Assembly (NCBI RefSeq): GCF_006539925.1 | Contig: NZ_BJNY01000006.1 | Location: 124,001-188,000, forward strand | Source of the DNA: Glutamicibacter uratoxydans | GTDB taxonomy: Bacteria > Actinomycetota > Actinomycetes > Actinomycetales > Micrococcaceae | Direction of reading: 5' to 3' | DNA: 64,000 nucleotides | Shown here: one piece after another, positions 1 through 8,448 of the stretch | Layout of the letters: each line of letters starts with the position of its first letter | Numbering within the stretch: position 1 is the stretch's first letter | Position numbers and translations under genes: made by a program | Notes under the pieces: model-generated | Told to the model about the DNA's origin: nothing | Database searches by the model: none | The model's input: the letters and a program-made list of their open reading frames with translations, nothing else

Positions 1-17
1 ATTGCATTAGCGAATGA

Positions 18-632
18 TTAACGCTTAGATGCTCGATAGCCTGCTTTGCGGGCGTCGGCAGTTGTGCGGAAGCATTCCTCAGGTTTGGTGACGTTGTAGA
101 ACTGGCCACCCTTGACGTGATAAATCCAATCCTTCTGGCTTCCGGTGCGGTTTCCCTTAACGGGGTAGCCAGCTGGGCAATTCTTGATCTTCCCGTTCAT
201 CGTCACTGACGATTTCCTAGGAGCCTTTTTCTTAGTGACCTTGACAGTTTCTGTCTTGGAAGCTTTCGAAGTTTTGCCCTTATAACTGTATTTCACCGTT
301 GTAGTGACTTTGTAAGTACCAATTGGAAGCTTCACGGACGACTTGTTCTTGGCAATGGTCTTCTTACCCTTCTTTACGGTCAGGGTAGCTGACTTAACTG
401 TCACTTTCTTGGCTTTGGAGTAACTAGGCTTGATAGTCGCCTTGGACGTGCCAGAGACGGTTTTGTTACCGATCTTCTTAATCGTAACTGCTGGTGCGGC
501 TTTCGCCGTTGCGGCCACATAAACCTGTGAAAGGGACGTCAATTGCGGTTTGGCTGCCGCTCCCGATGCTCCCGAAAGTATGAGTGCAGCCGCAGCGAGG
601 AGAGCGAGAGGAGTCTTTATGAACTTTTTCAT
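18..632 (-). CDS. Secreted Lys-rich protein with C-terminal sunset domain
   Basis: A 204-residue exported protein. Residues 1-27 form a Sec signal peptide (MKKF basic start, Ala/Leu-rich core, Ala-rich cleavage region). Residues about 48-140 are very rich in Lys, Thr, Ser and Val with a beta-type pattern, perhaps an Ig-like or wall-binding segment. The C-terminus, about 150-204, starts with NCPAGYPVKGN and contains the YHVKGGQFYNVTKPEECF signature and the ending AGYRASKR, which matches the small sunset domain seen at the ends of actinobacterial secreted nucleases and lipoproteins. The function of that domain is not established to my knowledge. The high charge suggests binding to anionic wall polymer or nucleic acid (inference). 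It is transcribed alone, away from the racemase gene. Confidence 0.8.
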   Translation of the reverse strand: MKKFIKTPLALLAAAALILSGASGAAAKPQLTSLSQVYVAATAKAAPAVTIKKIGNKTVSGTSKATIKPSYSKAKKVTVKSATLTVKKGKKTIAKNKSSVKLPIGTYKVTTTVKYSYKGKTSKASKTETVKVTKKKAPRKSSVTMNGKIKNCPAGYPVKGNRTGSQKDWIYHVKGGQFYNVTKPEECFRTTADARKAGYRASKR

Positions 633-1452
633 GAATTCCCTAAAGCGATGATGAATTGGGCAAAGAGATACCCCGACACAATTGATGGTATCTCAAAAAA
701 GTAGTAAACCTAAGTTTTGGATTTTATGGTGCGAATTGCAGCGGTAGTGAATGACAAGACCTCAATGGACGATAAATCAATGGTTGATTCGCAACGACCT
801 GTGACATCGCTAGATGTCGAGAATCCGGTGCTGGATCCGGTCGATGCAAGATGGGCTTTCTTGAACCTTGCGGATATAGCAGTCGACGAGTTTTCGCTCT
901 TGAACAATTGTGGAATCTCAACGTGTCGTTAAGCTTCACCTTCCTGCATCCTTGCAGGAAATTGGAGGGCCTCCTAGGACTTCGGATTCTTCTTCCCGCT
1001 TATGAGTACACCCAAAAACTTGTCACGGCGGAAAACTATTGCTCTGCCCATGTTGATGCTTCATGATTCTGTTGATTCAAGTTCGAAGCTCGCCGAATAG
1101 CAAGGTACAAATGGTTGTGGATGAGGATCTTACTAATTCGACTCTAGGTGAGCGAGCCTGGGCCTCTCAGACTCAACTTCGTTTCGTAGAAGTTGAATAT
1201 GAACAGAATTTGACGAAGCGTTTAGTCCGAGCTTTCAACATTGGTTTCGTTAGAAGTTTAGGTACTATTTTGGACAAATAATTCCATGTCACTAGATCTT
1301 GTAACTTTACGAACTTACAATCTGAAGATTGTAGCGCGGTCGGTTGCCTTAGATGTTGATGAATTAACTATGTTTCGGTGGCTTGAAGATGAGTTAGACT
1401 AGGCCAGCGCAGTAATTGGGGAATTACGCTTTTGCGCTTTCTTGGGGGAAAG
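633..1452. other. Gene-poor interval, about 820 bases
   Basis: Separates the secreted sunset-domain gene from the racemase. Several short open frames exist (for example 1063-1281, 72 codons, and 1286-1402, 38 codons, starting MSLDLVTLRTYNLK), but none has a convincing ribosome binding site or recognisable family. The base composition is lower in GC than the housekeeping genes. It presumably holds promoters for both flanking units, but I see no clear consensus pair. Confidence 0.5.
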
Positions 1453-2190
1453 ATGATATCGGATCGTCCGATTTTGGGGATACTTGGCGGCATGGGGCCC
1501 GCCGCCACAGCGGATTTTTCTGCAAGGCTTGCGCAGAATGCTCATGCGCACACCGATCAAGAGCATATCGTCTCATTCTGCTACTCAGATCCGAGCATAC
1601 CGGATCGAACTTCTGCTCTGATTTCAACGGGGCGTTCTCCTTTGCCCGCGTTGCAACGTGGGGCTATTTTCCTTGAGAGCATCGGCGCATCCTATATAGC
1701 TATTCCGTGCAATACTGCCCATTTTTGGTTTGATGAGATCCAAAAGTCCGTGAAGATTCCGATCATTAATATGATCGATGCTGTCGTTCATCAAGTTGAG
1801 CTGGACTCACCGTCGCTGACCCGCATTGGTCTGCTGGGAACTATGGGCACGACCTCGGCCGGAATTTATTCTCGCGGTTTTGGTCCGAGCCGCGAAGTTA
1901 TCGACCTCAATACCCATCACTCTGGCAACCCTGCCGTAGCGGGAATTAATGCTGTTAAGCAAGGAAATGTTTCCTTAGGTCAGCGCCTACTGTCCGAGGC
2001 TGCTGAACAACTCATTGAGTTAGGAGCCCAGGGCCTAGTGTTCGGTTGCACTGAGGTTTCTGCTGCGTTCGGCAGCACCAATTTGCCGTTTGAAATTCCC
2101 GTTTGGGACTCTTCAGAAGTTTTGGCCAACGAATCTATTTCTCGAATGAGAGAAAAAGAGCGAGATTTAGCCAACGTGATTAGGAAATGA
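1453..2190 (+). CDS. Aspartate/glutamate racemase family protein
   Basis: A cofactor-independent amino acid racemase of the Asp/Glu superfamily, 245 residues, cytoplasmic. The start is placed at ATG 1453 behind a GGGGGAA stretch at 1444-1450; an in-frame TTG at 1432 would add seven residues. The N-terminus has GILGGMGPAAT, the usual phosphate/carboxylate loop. The two catalytic cysteines are visible in IPCNTAH and in VFGCTEVS. These enzymes interconvert L and D forms of Asp, Glu or related amino acids through a two-cysteine proton relay. The stop overlaps the next ATG by four bases (ATGA), so translation is probably coupled to the enolase/ATP-grasp fusion downstream. This suggests that a D-amino acid is supplied to the ligases (inference). 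The substrate cannot be told from sequence. Confidence 0.88.
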   Translation: MISDRPILGILGGMGPAATADFSARLAQNAHAHTDQEHIVSFCYSDPSIPDRTSALISTGRSPLPALQRGAIFLESIGASYIAIPCNTAHFWFDEIQKSVKIPIINMIDAVVHQVELDSPSLTRIGLLGTMGTTSAGIYSRGFGPSREVIDLNTHHSGNPAVAGINAVKQGNVSLGQRLLSEAAEQLIELGAQGLVFGCTEVSAAFGSTNLPFEIPVWDSSEVLANESISRMREKERDLANVIRK

Positions 2191-4664
2191 GTGATTCGGT
2201 GAAAATCAGCATTACGCAAGCGCAAACGAGCCGTTACAGAGTACTGGGGACTAGTCGTCACGGAGAAGAAGTCCGTCGCACGAACGCTCTTATCATTGTT
2301 TCTGGCAAGACTGCCGACGGCACAGAGTATCGAGGATTTGGCGAAGCCCATTTCCGCAGCGAGTTTGCAGATTCGATCAAACCATCATGGGAATTTCTGG
2401 AATATGCCATGCATGCTTTGGAGCATCGGGAATTCGCATACTCCACAGATGATGCACTGGTCGAGATCGAAGGATTCCTCAGTTCACTTGGACCAGAGTT
2501 CTTGGGTTCACTGCCGGAGCCAGTAACAGATGAACACGGCAATGCTATTGAGCTGACTTTCAGAGGCGCGTTGCTGGGCCTGGAAACGGCATTACTGGAT
2601 TTGGTTGCGAAGGCTTCCGGTGCCACGGTCGCAGAATTGCTCGGTGGACAGATATCTGTGCCTTCCGAAATTGCCCTTCACAAAGTTACCCAGACTAATC
2701 GTGTCGAGATTATCCAAGAAGTCCGTGTACTCCTTGAGGAATCTGGCGCAGGGAATTCCCCGTTGTGGCTTGATTTCGGAAGACGCCTGGGTATGGAGAT
2801 CGCCGGGCGTTGGCCACGTCGAATTATCGACGAATTTGGCGACGCGACGTCGCGTGAATTTGTCATCTACCATCCATTGCTCGGAAGCCTCGAAGCTGAA
2901 TATAAGTCACTCCAAGCTACCTATTCAATCAAGGGTGTGAAGCAAAGCCATCCTCAAGTCCGTCTGGCGATTGACTCAAACGAGCCTGTCTCCCAGGCTG
3001 GAGAATTCCAAAACGGAATCCTTGTTCTCAAGCCGGCTCTTCTGGGCGGCGTGATAGCTACCCGCAGGTTGCTCGCAACGCTTCAGCCTGCAGAAGACAT
3101 CCAAATTTTCCTAGCAGACGACGAAAACAGCGCTTCCGTCCATCATGCTGTTCTCAAAGAACTAGCTGCTAGTTTGCCAGCCGTTTCGGGCGTTATCTCG
3201 CCCAGTTCCAATTCGCGAAACGCGGAAACCTGTACCAACGGTCTCGGTGTACTTCCCGATTTTGAACAAGTTCTCAAATCAGAGTTTGTCCGTTATGCTG
3301 CTTCCGGCAGCCTGCTCGATGTTGTCGGCCCAAAGTTCAACGTCTTCTCTGAACTTCCATACCTACAGCCGCTAGGTCCGAATGGAACTAAAGGCCACCT
3401 GATGGAGCGTGAGGCACTGGCTCTGGGCCTGTCTTCGGTGCGCTATTCAAAGGGCGCCTTCATTGCGTCGGATTCCGATGACAAGTCACTGGTATTCAAA
3501 TGGAGCCGTTCACCGCTGACTAGCGCAGTTGCGTTGTCCATGTGTACCCATAAGGAAGCAACACGTCTGCGGCTCAGCGAATTTGGGGTTCCTGTGCCTC
3601 AGGGCCGAACTTTCCGCAATGGTGACCTGGCTACGGCAAAGAAGTATGCAGATGTCATCGGATTCCCGGTGGTAGTGAAACCTGCTATGGGCGTTCGTGG
3701 TATCGGCGTGGTTGCAGGAATTGCCAACCAAGAAGAACTGGACATCGCTTTCAGACAGCTGGGGGACAGCAAGCTGGGACGTCAGGACTTCATTGTGGAG
3801 AAGCACGTCCACGGCCAGGACTACCGGATCGTAGTTATTGGCGATGAAGTTGTCGCGGCCATTCTGCGCAAGCCTGCATCTGTGGTCGGCGATGGAAAGC
3901 ATACAGTCGCTGAACTTGTTCTGCGCAAGAACGCGCAGCGTCGCCTGAACCCGCATCTGTGGGGCCGCCCCATTATTTTCGATGACGCTGCCGAATTCCA
4001 GCTCGAGAAGGCAGGTCTGACTCCGTCCTCAATTCCCGAAATCGGCGCCAACGCGATGCTGTCGAATTCCTGCAGCCTCTCCCAGGGTGGAGACTCCTGG
4101 GATGTCCTTGACGAGATGCACCCATCGATCAAGGAAGCGGCAGTAGCCGCTGTCAAAGCAATTCCTGAGCTCGCGTTCTGCGGAGTGGACTTCCTGCTGG
4201 AGGACCACACCAAGCCGCTGTCGGAGCAGGATGCAGGTATTTGCGAGCTTAATGCTCACGCAGCTATCGGCAACTGCGAGTTCCCTATGTACGGCAAGCC
4301 TCGCGCAGTGGCTGCAACGTTCATGGATCTCTGCGTAGATACCTATGGAATGAAGGTGAAGGCGGAGCGCTCACCAGAGCTTTCGGTGAAGGTTCGTGTA
4401 CGCGGACGTGTTGTCGGTGTTGGCTACCGTGCTTGGATGCATCAGCTTGCCACGGAGTACGGCGTACGTGGGTATGTGCAGAACACCGGGAAGCGGTCAG
4501 TCACCGCAGTACTTACCGGGCCGACAGATCCAGTGTCGGCACTTGTTGCCGCCGCAGTGCTCGGTCCCAAGGATGCCAAGCCAACCTCAGTCACCACGAT
4601 TCATGTTCCAGCCACGACGAACAAAACTTTCGTAATCCGTGCAACTAAGAAGGCGAGCGTCTGA
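2187..4664 (+). CDS. Fusion: enolase-superfamily domain, ATP-grasp ligase, acylphosphatase
   Basis: An 825-residue cytoplasmic protein with three parts. Residues 1-370 resemble the mandelate racemase/muconate-lactonizing group: YRGFGEAHF near 48-56, GLETALLDLVAK at 131-142 leading into ELLGG, and VLKPALLGG at 280-288. The usual KxK base is not evident, so activity is uncertain. Residues about 400-725 form a GshF/CphA-type ATP-grasp: KPAMGVRG 498-505, EKHVHGQDYR 538-547, VGDGKHTVAEL 567-577, GVDFL 666-670 and metal-binding ICELNAHA 684-691. Residues 733-800 are an acylphosphatase with both catalytic residues present: R748 in GRVVGVGYR and N766 in YVQNTG. Enolase-superfamily members include dipeptide epimerases, and the gene is translationally coupled to a racemase, so I infer ligation and possibly epimerisation of a peptide. 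The acylphosphatase could hydrolyse the acyl-phosphate intermediate of the ligase. The exact product is unknown. Confidence 0.82.
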   Translation: MSDSVKISITQAQTSRYRVLGTSRHGEEVRRTNALIIVSGKTADGTEYRGFGEAHFRSEFADSIKPSWEFLEYAMHALEHREFAYSTDDALVEIEGFLSSLGPEFLGSLPEPVTDEHGNAIELTFRGALLGLETALLDLVAKASGATVAELLGGQISVPSEIALHKVTQTNRVEIIQEVRVLLEESGAGNSPLWLDFGRRLGMEIAGRWPRRIIDEFGDATSREFVIYHPLLGSLEAEYKSLQATYSIKGVKQSHPQVRLAIDSNEPVSQAGEFQNGILVLKPALLGGVIATRRLLATLQPAEDIQIFLADDENSASVHHAVLKELAASLPAVSGVISPSSNSRNAETCTNGLGVLPDFEQVLKSEFVRYAASGSLLDVVGPKFNVFSELPYLQPLGPNGTKGHLMEREALALGLSSVRYSKGAFIASDSDDKSLVFKWSRSPLTSAVALSMCTHKEATRLRLSEFGVPVPQGRTFRNGDLATAKKYADVIGFPVVVKPAMGVRGIGVVAGIANQEELDIAFRQLGDSKLGRQDFIVEKHVHGQDYRIVVIGDEVVAAILRKPASVVGDGKHTVAELVLRKNAQRRLNPHLWGRPIIFDDAAEFQLEKAGLTPSSIPEIGANAMLSNSCSLSQGGDSWDVLDEMHPSIKEAAVAAVKAIPELAFCGVDFLLEDHTKPLSEQDAGICELNAHAAIGNCEFPMYGKPRAVAATFMDLCVDTYGMKVKAERSPELSVKVRVRGRVVGVGYRAWMHQLATEYGVRGYVQNTGKRSVTAVLTGPTDPVSALVAAAVLGPKDAKPTSVTTIHVPATTNKTFVIRATKKASV

Positions 4665-4665
4665 A

Positions 4666-5844
4666 ATGGCAAACGTTGATACCGACAAACTTTCAGCCGT
4701 TGAATACGATCAGTTTGACGGTGTGTTGGCGCTGAGCTCGGCGCTCGAAGCAGGGCTTAAGGTAGATCTCTACCCACGGCAGGTACTGATCTGCGCGAAT
4801 GACGCCGGCCAGAGCTTGTCCTTTGTTCACGGGCTGCCAGCAACAAGCGGCCTTGCACCGGTAACCTTCGCGCAGGATAAGCGCATGCGCCGTTCAATGA
4901 TGGAACGACTTGGGTTTCCGGTACCGAAGGGCGCTACGTTTTCCTTGGGCCATGGCGTAACGCTTGCAAAGAAGTTTGCCCGTACTATTGGCTATCCAGT
5001 ATCGGTCAAGCCGGCAATCGGGGATAACGGAATTGAAGCGTTCGTCGGTCTGACAGGGGCTTCAGGCATCGATAAGGCATTGAGCTACCTTAGCCAGCCA
5101 ACCTATATACGTGACGAGTTTTCGCGCGCGGCCTATGGCCTAACCGAATTGCGCGAGCCAGGTTATGACGACGAGGGTAACCTGACTGTACCTCCTGGCT
5201 ATATGTTCCTCTTGGAGAAACATCCCATTGGCCGATACGTAAGATTCCTTGTCATTGACGGAAAAGTAGTTTCTGCGATTGACTGCAATGGAATCCCGTC
5301 AACAGGCGGTTTTACCAAGGGATTCAGAGTCCTTGAAGACCTTGACCCGCAGACGATCGACTTGGTAAGCCGAGCAGCAAAGGTGATTCCAGGCCTCGAT
5401 GTAGTTTCTATGGACCTCATCATTCCGAACTTGTCGGCGCCTCTTCGAGAACAGGAAGTATTCATCGTCGAGTTCTCGGAACGTCCAGGACTGTGGTTGC
5501 AGCACAAGGTCGACGTATCGCTGGCCTTTGAAATGGGACGTGAGATTCTTGCGACATACGCTGCCAACGAGCAGGTCGTCGTGCCGCCTTCAAATGAAAC
5601 ACGTCAGGGAACTTTGCATATCCATGCACTGCCCGACGCCGAAGGTAGCGTTAAAGCGATTTCTCAATCTGCGAAGAATCACGGAATCGAATTCTCCGTG
5701 GCCGAGGTTGATCAATTGGCTGGGTCTATGGAGGCCCAGATCAAGGCGCAAGCTATCGATATTGCGTTGTTTATGAATGCTCTGCTAGGCGGCGAGGTCG
5801 ATGGGATTCCTGCCATGCGTTCGAAATTCGTTGCCTCGAACTAG
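4666..5844 (+). CDS. ATP-grasp protein with degenerate acylphosphatase-like tail
   Basis: A 392-residue partner of the preceding fusion, beginning at ATG 4666, one base after its stop, with GAAGG upstream; an in-frame GTG at 4639 would extend it by nine residues into the previous gene. The ATP-grasp core shows SVKPAIGDNG near 113-122, LLEKHPIGRYVRFLV near 182-196 and SMDLI near 248-252. The expected E-x-N metal motif reads IVEFSERPG (267-275), so metal binding may be altered. Residues about 314-370 have the length and strand pattern of acylphosphatase (LHIHALPDAEG...), but the catalytic Arg position is Val and the Asn is missing. It could be a second amide ligase with another substrate, or a non-catalytic subunit. 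It is probably the last gene of the racemase operon. Confidence 0.75.
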   Translation: MANVDTDKLSAVEYDQFDGVLALSSALEAGLKVDLYPRQVLICANDAGQSLSFVHGLPATSGLAPVTFAQDKRMRRSMMERLGFPVPKGATFSLGHGVTLAKKFARTIGYPVSVKPAIGDNGIEAFVGLTGASGIDKALSYLSQPTYIRDEFSRAAYGLTELREPGYDDEGNLTVPPGYMFLLEKHPIGRYVRFLVIDGKVVSAIDCNGIPSTGGFTKGFRVLEDLDPQTIDLVSRAAKVIPGLDVVSMDLIIPNLSAPLREQEVFIVEFSERPGLWLQHKVDVSLAFEMGREILATYAANEQVVVPPSNETRQGTLHIHALPDAEGSVKAISQSAKNHGIEFSVAEVDQLAGSMEAQIKAQAIDIALFMNALLGGEVDGIPAMRSKFVASN

Positions 5845-6181
5845 ATAAGGAAACCGAGCGGCATCAGTACCTCAAGTCGATCCAGATGCTGGATTGAAAG
5901 TGAAGTGCTGGAGCAGGTCCAAGCGAATTGCCCTGACCATGAGCTGAAGCTCGAACGGTCGGGGCATTTGGTTGTCGTCATAGCGGTGCGAGTGTGCGAC
6001 AAGGTGGTACTAAAATCTGAATTTCGAAACGATGGAACGAGCCATGAATTGCTTGCTATGAAATATCCTCGCCAGACAACGCGCAGGGCCCAATAAACAA
6101 ATGTTCGATCGGCAGCATTGAGAGGAGAGAATCATGGATGGCATGCATTTTCGGCGCAGTTTTAATCATGCTATCAACTAA

Positions 6182-6195
6182 GTGAAAGTTTTCAC
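6182..6195. promoter_or_regulatory. Palindrome GTGAAA-N2-TTTCAC upstream of serA
   Basis: A perfect 6-2-6 inverted repeat about 140 bases before the serA start. It has no T-run, so it looks like an operator rather than a terminator. No regulator is assigned. Confidence 0.35.
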
Positions 6196-6248
6196 AAAGT
6201 CCGCGATTCGAAACGTAACATGCGTAAATTCAAGGGTTTTGAGCCCTT

Positions 6249-6265
6249 CTCAGGTCTAACCTGAG
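6249..6265. promoter_or_regulatory. Palindrome CTCAGGT-N3-ACCTGAG in serA leader
   Basis: A perfect 7-base inverted repeat with a three-base centre, 72 bases before the serA GTG. It could be a regulator site or a short leader hairpin. Confidence 0.4.
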
Positions 6266-6336
6266 TAGTGGAATCTCTTTTGTCGAAGGATTCCAAGCAA
6301 GCATCAGCCCAATGAAATCGCAAAGGTGCCACACCC

Positions 6337-7932
6337 GTGTCTGACAACAAACCAGTAGTACTGCTAGCCGAACAGCTTTCGCCCGCCACAGTAGCGGCAC
6401 TCGGCCCCGACTTTGAAATTCGTCAGACTGACGGAGCAGACCGCTCCCAACTGCTCGAAGCAATTGCAGACGTGGACGCAATCCTTGTCCGCTCTGCAAC
6501 CCAGGTTGATGCTGAGGCTATCTCTGCAGCAAAGAACCTGAAGGTCATCGCCCGCGCAGGCGTTGGCTTGGACAATGTAGACATCAAGGCCGCTACCCAG
6601 GCCGGAGTGATGGTTGTCAACGCACCAACATCAAATATCATCTCTGCCGCCGAGCTCACTGTGGGGCATATTGTTTCCCTAGCTCGTCGAATCCCGGCGG
6701 CGAATGCTTCCTTGAAGGGCGGCGCGTGGAAGCGCAGTTCCTTCACCGGCATTGAGCTTTTCGAGAAGAAAGCCGGCATTATCGGCCTCGGCCGCATCGG
6801 CGCACTGGTAGCTGCCCGTCTTCAGGGCTTCGGCATGGAGATCGTTGCCTACGACCCATATGTCACAACTGCTCGTGCGTCCCAGCTGGGCGTTACCCTC
6901 GTGACTTTGGATGAGTTGTTGGCCCAGGCTGACTTCATTACTATCCATATGCCAAAGACTCCTGAGACTTTGGGCATGCTCGGCAAGGAAGCCTTCTCCA
7001 AGATGAAGAAGTCTGCCTACGTCGTGAACGTAGCCCGTGGTGGCCTTGTAGATGAAGACGCACTGTATGAAGCGCTGAAGAACGAAGAAATCGCTGGCGC
7101 TGGCATCGACGTATTCGTCAAGGAACCAAGCACAGACCTTCCGTTCTTCGAATTCGAGAATGTGACGGTTACACCGCACCTCGGAGCTTCCACCGACGAA
7201 GCTCAGGAGAAAGCCGGTGTTTCGGTAGCCAAGTCCGTTCGATTGGCCTTGGCTGGCGAACTCGTACCGGATGCCGTCAATGTTGCTGGCGGCGTCATCG
7301 ATGAGAACGTGCGACCAGGTATTCCGCTGATTGAGAAGCTTGGACGCATCTTCAACGCCCTGACTTCCGGCTCATTGACCAGCATCGACGTTGAAATCGC
7401 CGGAGAAATCGCGGCCCTGGACGTCAAGGCATTGGAACTCTCTGCGCTGAAGGGAGTTTTCATGGACGTTGTTTCCGAACAGGTCTCCTACGTCAACGCT
7501 CCGGTACTAGCGGAGCAGCGCGGAGTTGCTACTCGCTTGATCACCACGGCCGACTCACCTGAATACCGAAACCAGCTGACAATCAAGGGAGCAACTAATG
7601 AAGGTGCTCAGCTTTCGGTGGCTGGTACTCTGACCGGTCCAAAGCAGATTGAGAAGATCGTCGGCATCAACGGCCACGAGATCGAGCTCCCAATCTCAGA
7701 TCACATGCTGGTACTGCGTTATGCGGACCGTCCAGGTGTTGTCGGCTCTTTGGGCAACGTGCTGGGGGAGCAGCAGATCAATATTGCCGGCATGCAGGTG
7801 TCGCGCGATGAGAAGCGTGAAGAGGCTCTCGCTGTCATCAATATCGATTCAGCACTTCCGTCTGGCGTCCTCGACGTCGTTGGCGCAGCTATCGGCGCTA
7901 GCGTGGCTCGGGAAGTCAATCTCGCAGACTAG
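6337..7932 (+). CDS. serA: D-3-phosphoglycerate dehydrogenase
   Basis: First step of serine synthesis: NAD-dependent oxidation of 3-phosphoglycerate to 3-phosphohydroxypyruvate. The 531 residues match the long actinobacterial type: substrate-binding and Rossmann domains (RAGVGLDNVD, then GIIGLGRIGALVA), the dehydrogenase signature NVARGGLVDEDAL, the catalytic His in TPHLGAST, then an intervening domain and a C-terminal ACT domain (LVLRYADRPGVVGSLGNVLGEQ) for allosteric control by serine. It starts at GTG 6337 with AAAGGTG nine bases upstream. It is a single transcription unit with its own strong terminator and sits between two accessory blocks; its codon use and GC match the housekeeping genes. 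It is probably chromosomal backbone beside insertion-prone sites. Confidence 0.97.
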   Translation: MSDNKPVVLLAEQLSPATVAALGPDFEIRQTDGADRSQLLEAIADVDAILVRSATQVDAEAISAAKNLKVIARAGVGLDNVDIKAATQAGVMVVNAPTSNIISAAELTVGHIVSLARRIPAANASLKGGAWKRSSFTGIELFEKKAGIIGLGRIGALVAARLQGFGMEIVAYDPYVTTARASQLGVTLVTLDELLAQADFITIHMPKTPETLGMLGKEAFSKMKKSAYVVNVARGGLVDEDALYEALKNEEIAGAGIDVFVKEPSTDLPFFEFENVTVTPHLGASTDEAQEKAGVSVAKSVRLALAGELVPDAVNVAGGVIDENVRPGIPLIEKLGRIFNALTSGSLTSIDVEIAGEIAALDVKALELSALKGVFMDVVSEQVSYVNAPVLAEQRGVATRLITTADSPEYRNQLTIKGATNEGAQLSVAGTLTGPKQIEKIVGINGHEIELPISDHMLVLRYADRPGVVGSLGNVLGEQQINIAGMQVSRDEKREEALAVINIDSALPSGVLDVVGAAIGASVAREVNLAD

Positions 7933-7971
7933 TTTCCGGAAGGCCCCGAACAGGTAAGCCGGGAAATCGTA

Positions 7972-8008
7972 AAATGCACCCGCCAAACGACTGTTGGTGG
8001 GTGCATTT
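7972..8008 (+). terminator. Intrinsic terminator after serA
   Basis: Arms AAATGCACCC (7972-7981) and GGGTGCATTT (7999-8008), with further CCAA/TTGG pairing inside, followed by a pyrimidine-rich tail. It lies about 40 bases after the serA stop. Confidence 0.85.
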
Positions 8009-8448
8009 CTCGTTTCTCCGCCACTACGTTCCGATAAGTAAAAGGAGCTGTAGTGTTTGGACTGGGATCGTACGGGGACTGCTACCCATGGTCCGAGTGG
8101 GCGAAGCTACTCACGAAGCAGGGGTAACGTTATGCTTTCTTTATATTCGTATATAATGCAGTTGACAAGTACGTCTAAAGTACACCCGATGATGTTAAAG
8201 GATAATTTTTGCCATCGTCGGCAATTCGTAAACTGTCAGTAAAAACACAGAGTGTTTGAGGTTGGCCTAGCTCTTGCTATCCTTTACATGGTGGATTTAC
8301 CTGATGCTAAGGTCGCGCAAAGGTTGGATTCGCTTCGAGGGAACGGTAGCAGTAGGTAGCTGCACCCACTTGTACCTGCAGAAAAGCAGCTGAAGTTAAA
8401 CGCACGTCGGCCTGAATACCGGCAAGACGAAAGGTCTTTTGGCAACGC
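8009..8448. other. AT-rich interval before the triple ATP-grasp gene
   Basis: About 440 bases without a supported gene. It contains a TATAAT at 8152-8157 and a better-spaced promoter at 8256-8283, listed separately. The AT-rich core near 8130-8240 is typical of an accessory-block edge. Confidence 0.45.
8256..8283 (+). promoter_or_regulatory. Candidate sigma-70-type promoter for the 8.4-15.7 kb operon
   Basis: TTGAGG (8256-8261), a 16-base spacer and TATCCT (8278-8283) preceded by TGC, i.e. an extended -10. This resembles actinobacterial vegetative promoters and would give a leader of about 160 bases before the ATG at 8449. Confidence 0.45.

Larger units (their letters stand above)
5845..6336. 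other. Leader and promoter region before serA
   Basis: About 490 bases between the end of the racemase operon and serA. A 63-codon open frame at 5905-6096 has no ribosome binding site or family resemblance and is not called. No obvious terminator follows 5844. Two short palindromes close to serA (6182-6195 and 6249-6265) are listed separately. Confidence 0.5.

Noticed and set aside
717-1281. Several overlapping open frames of 65-72 codons on both strands
   Set aside because: No ribosome binding sites, no family resemblance and they overlap one another; consistent with chance frames in an intergenic region.
5905-6096. A 63-codon frame upstream of serA
   Set aside because: No ribosome binding site, no recognisable domain, and it lies in the serA leader.
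8152-8167. TATAAT at 8152 next to TTGACA at 8162 as a promoter pair
   Set aside because: The elements are in the wrong order and overlap in spacing; TTGAGG-N16-TATCCT at 8256-8283 is better.
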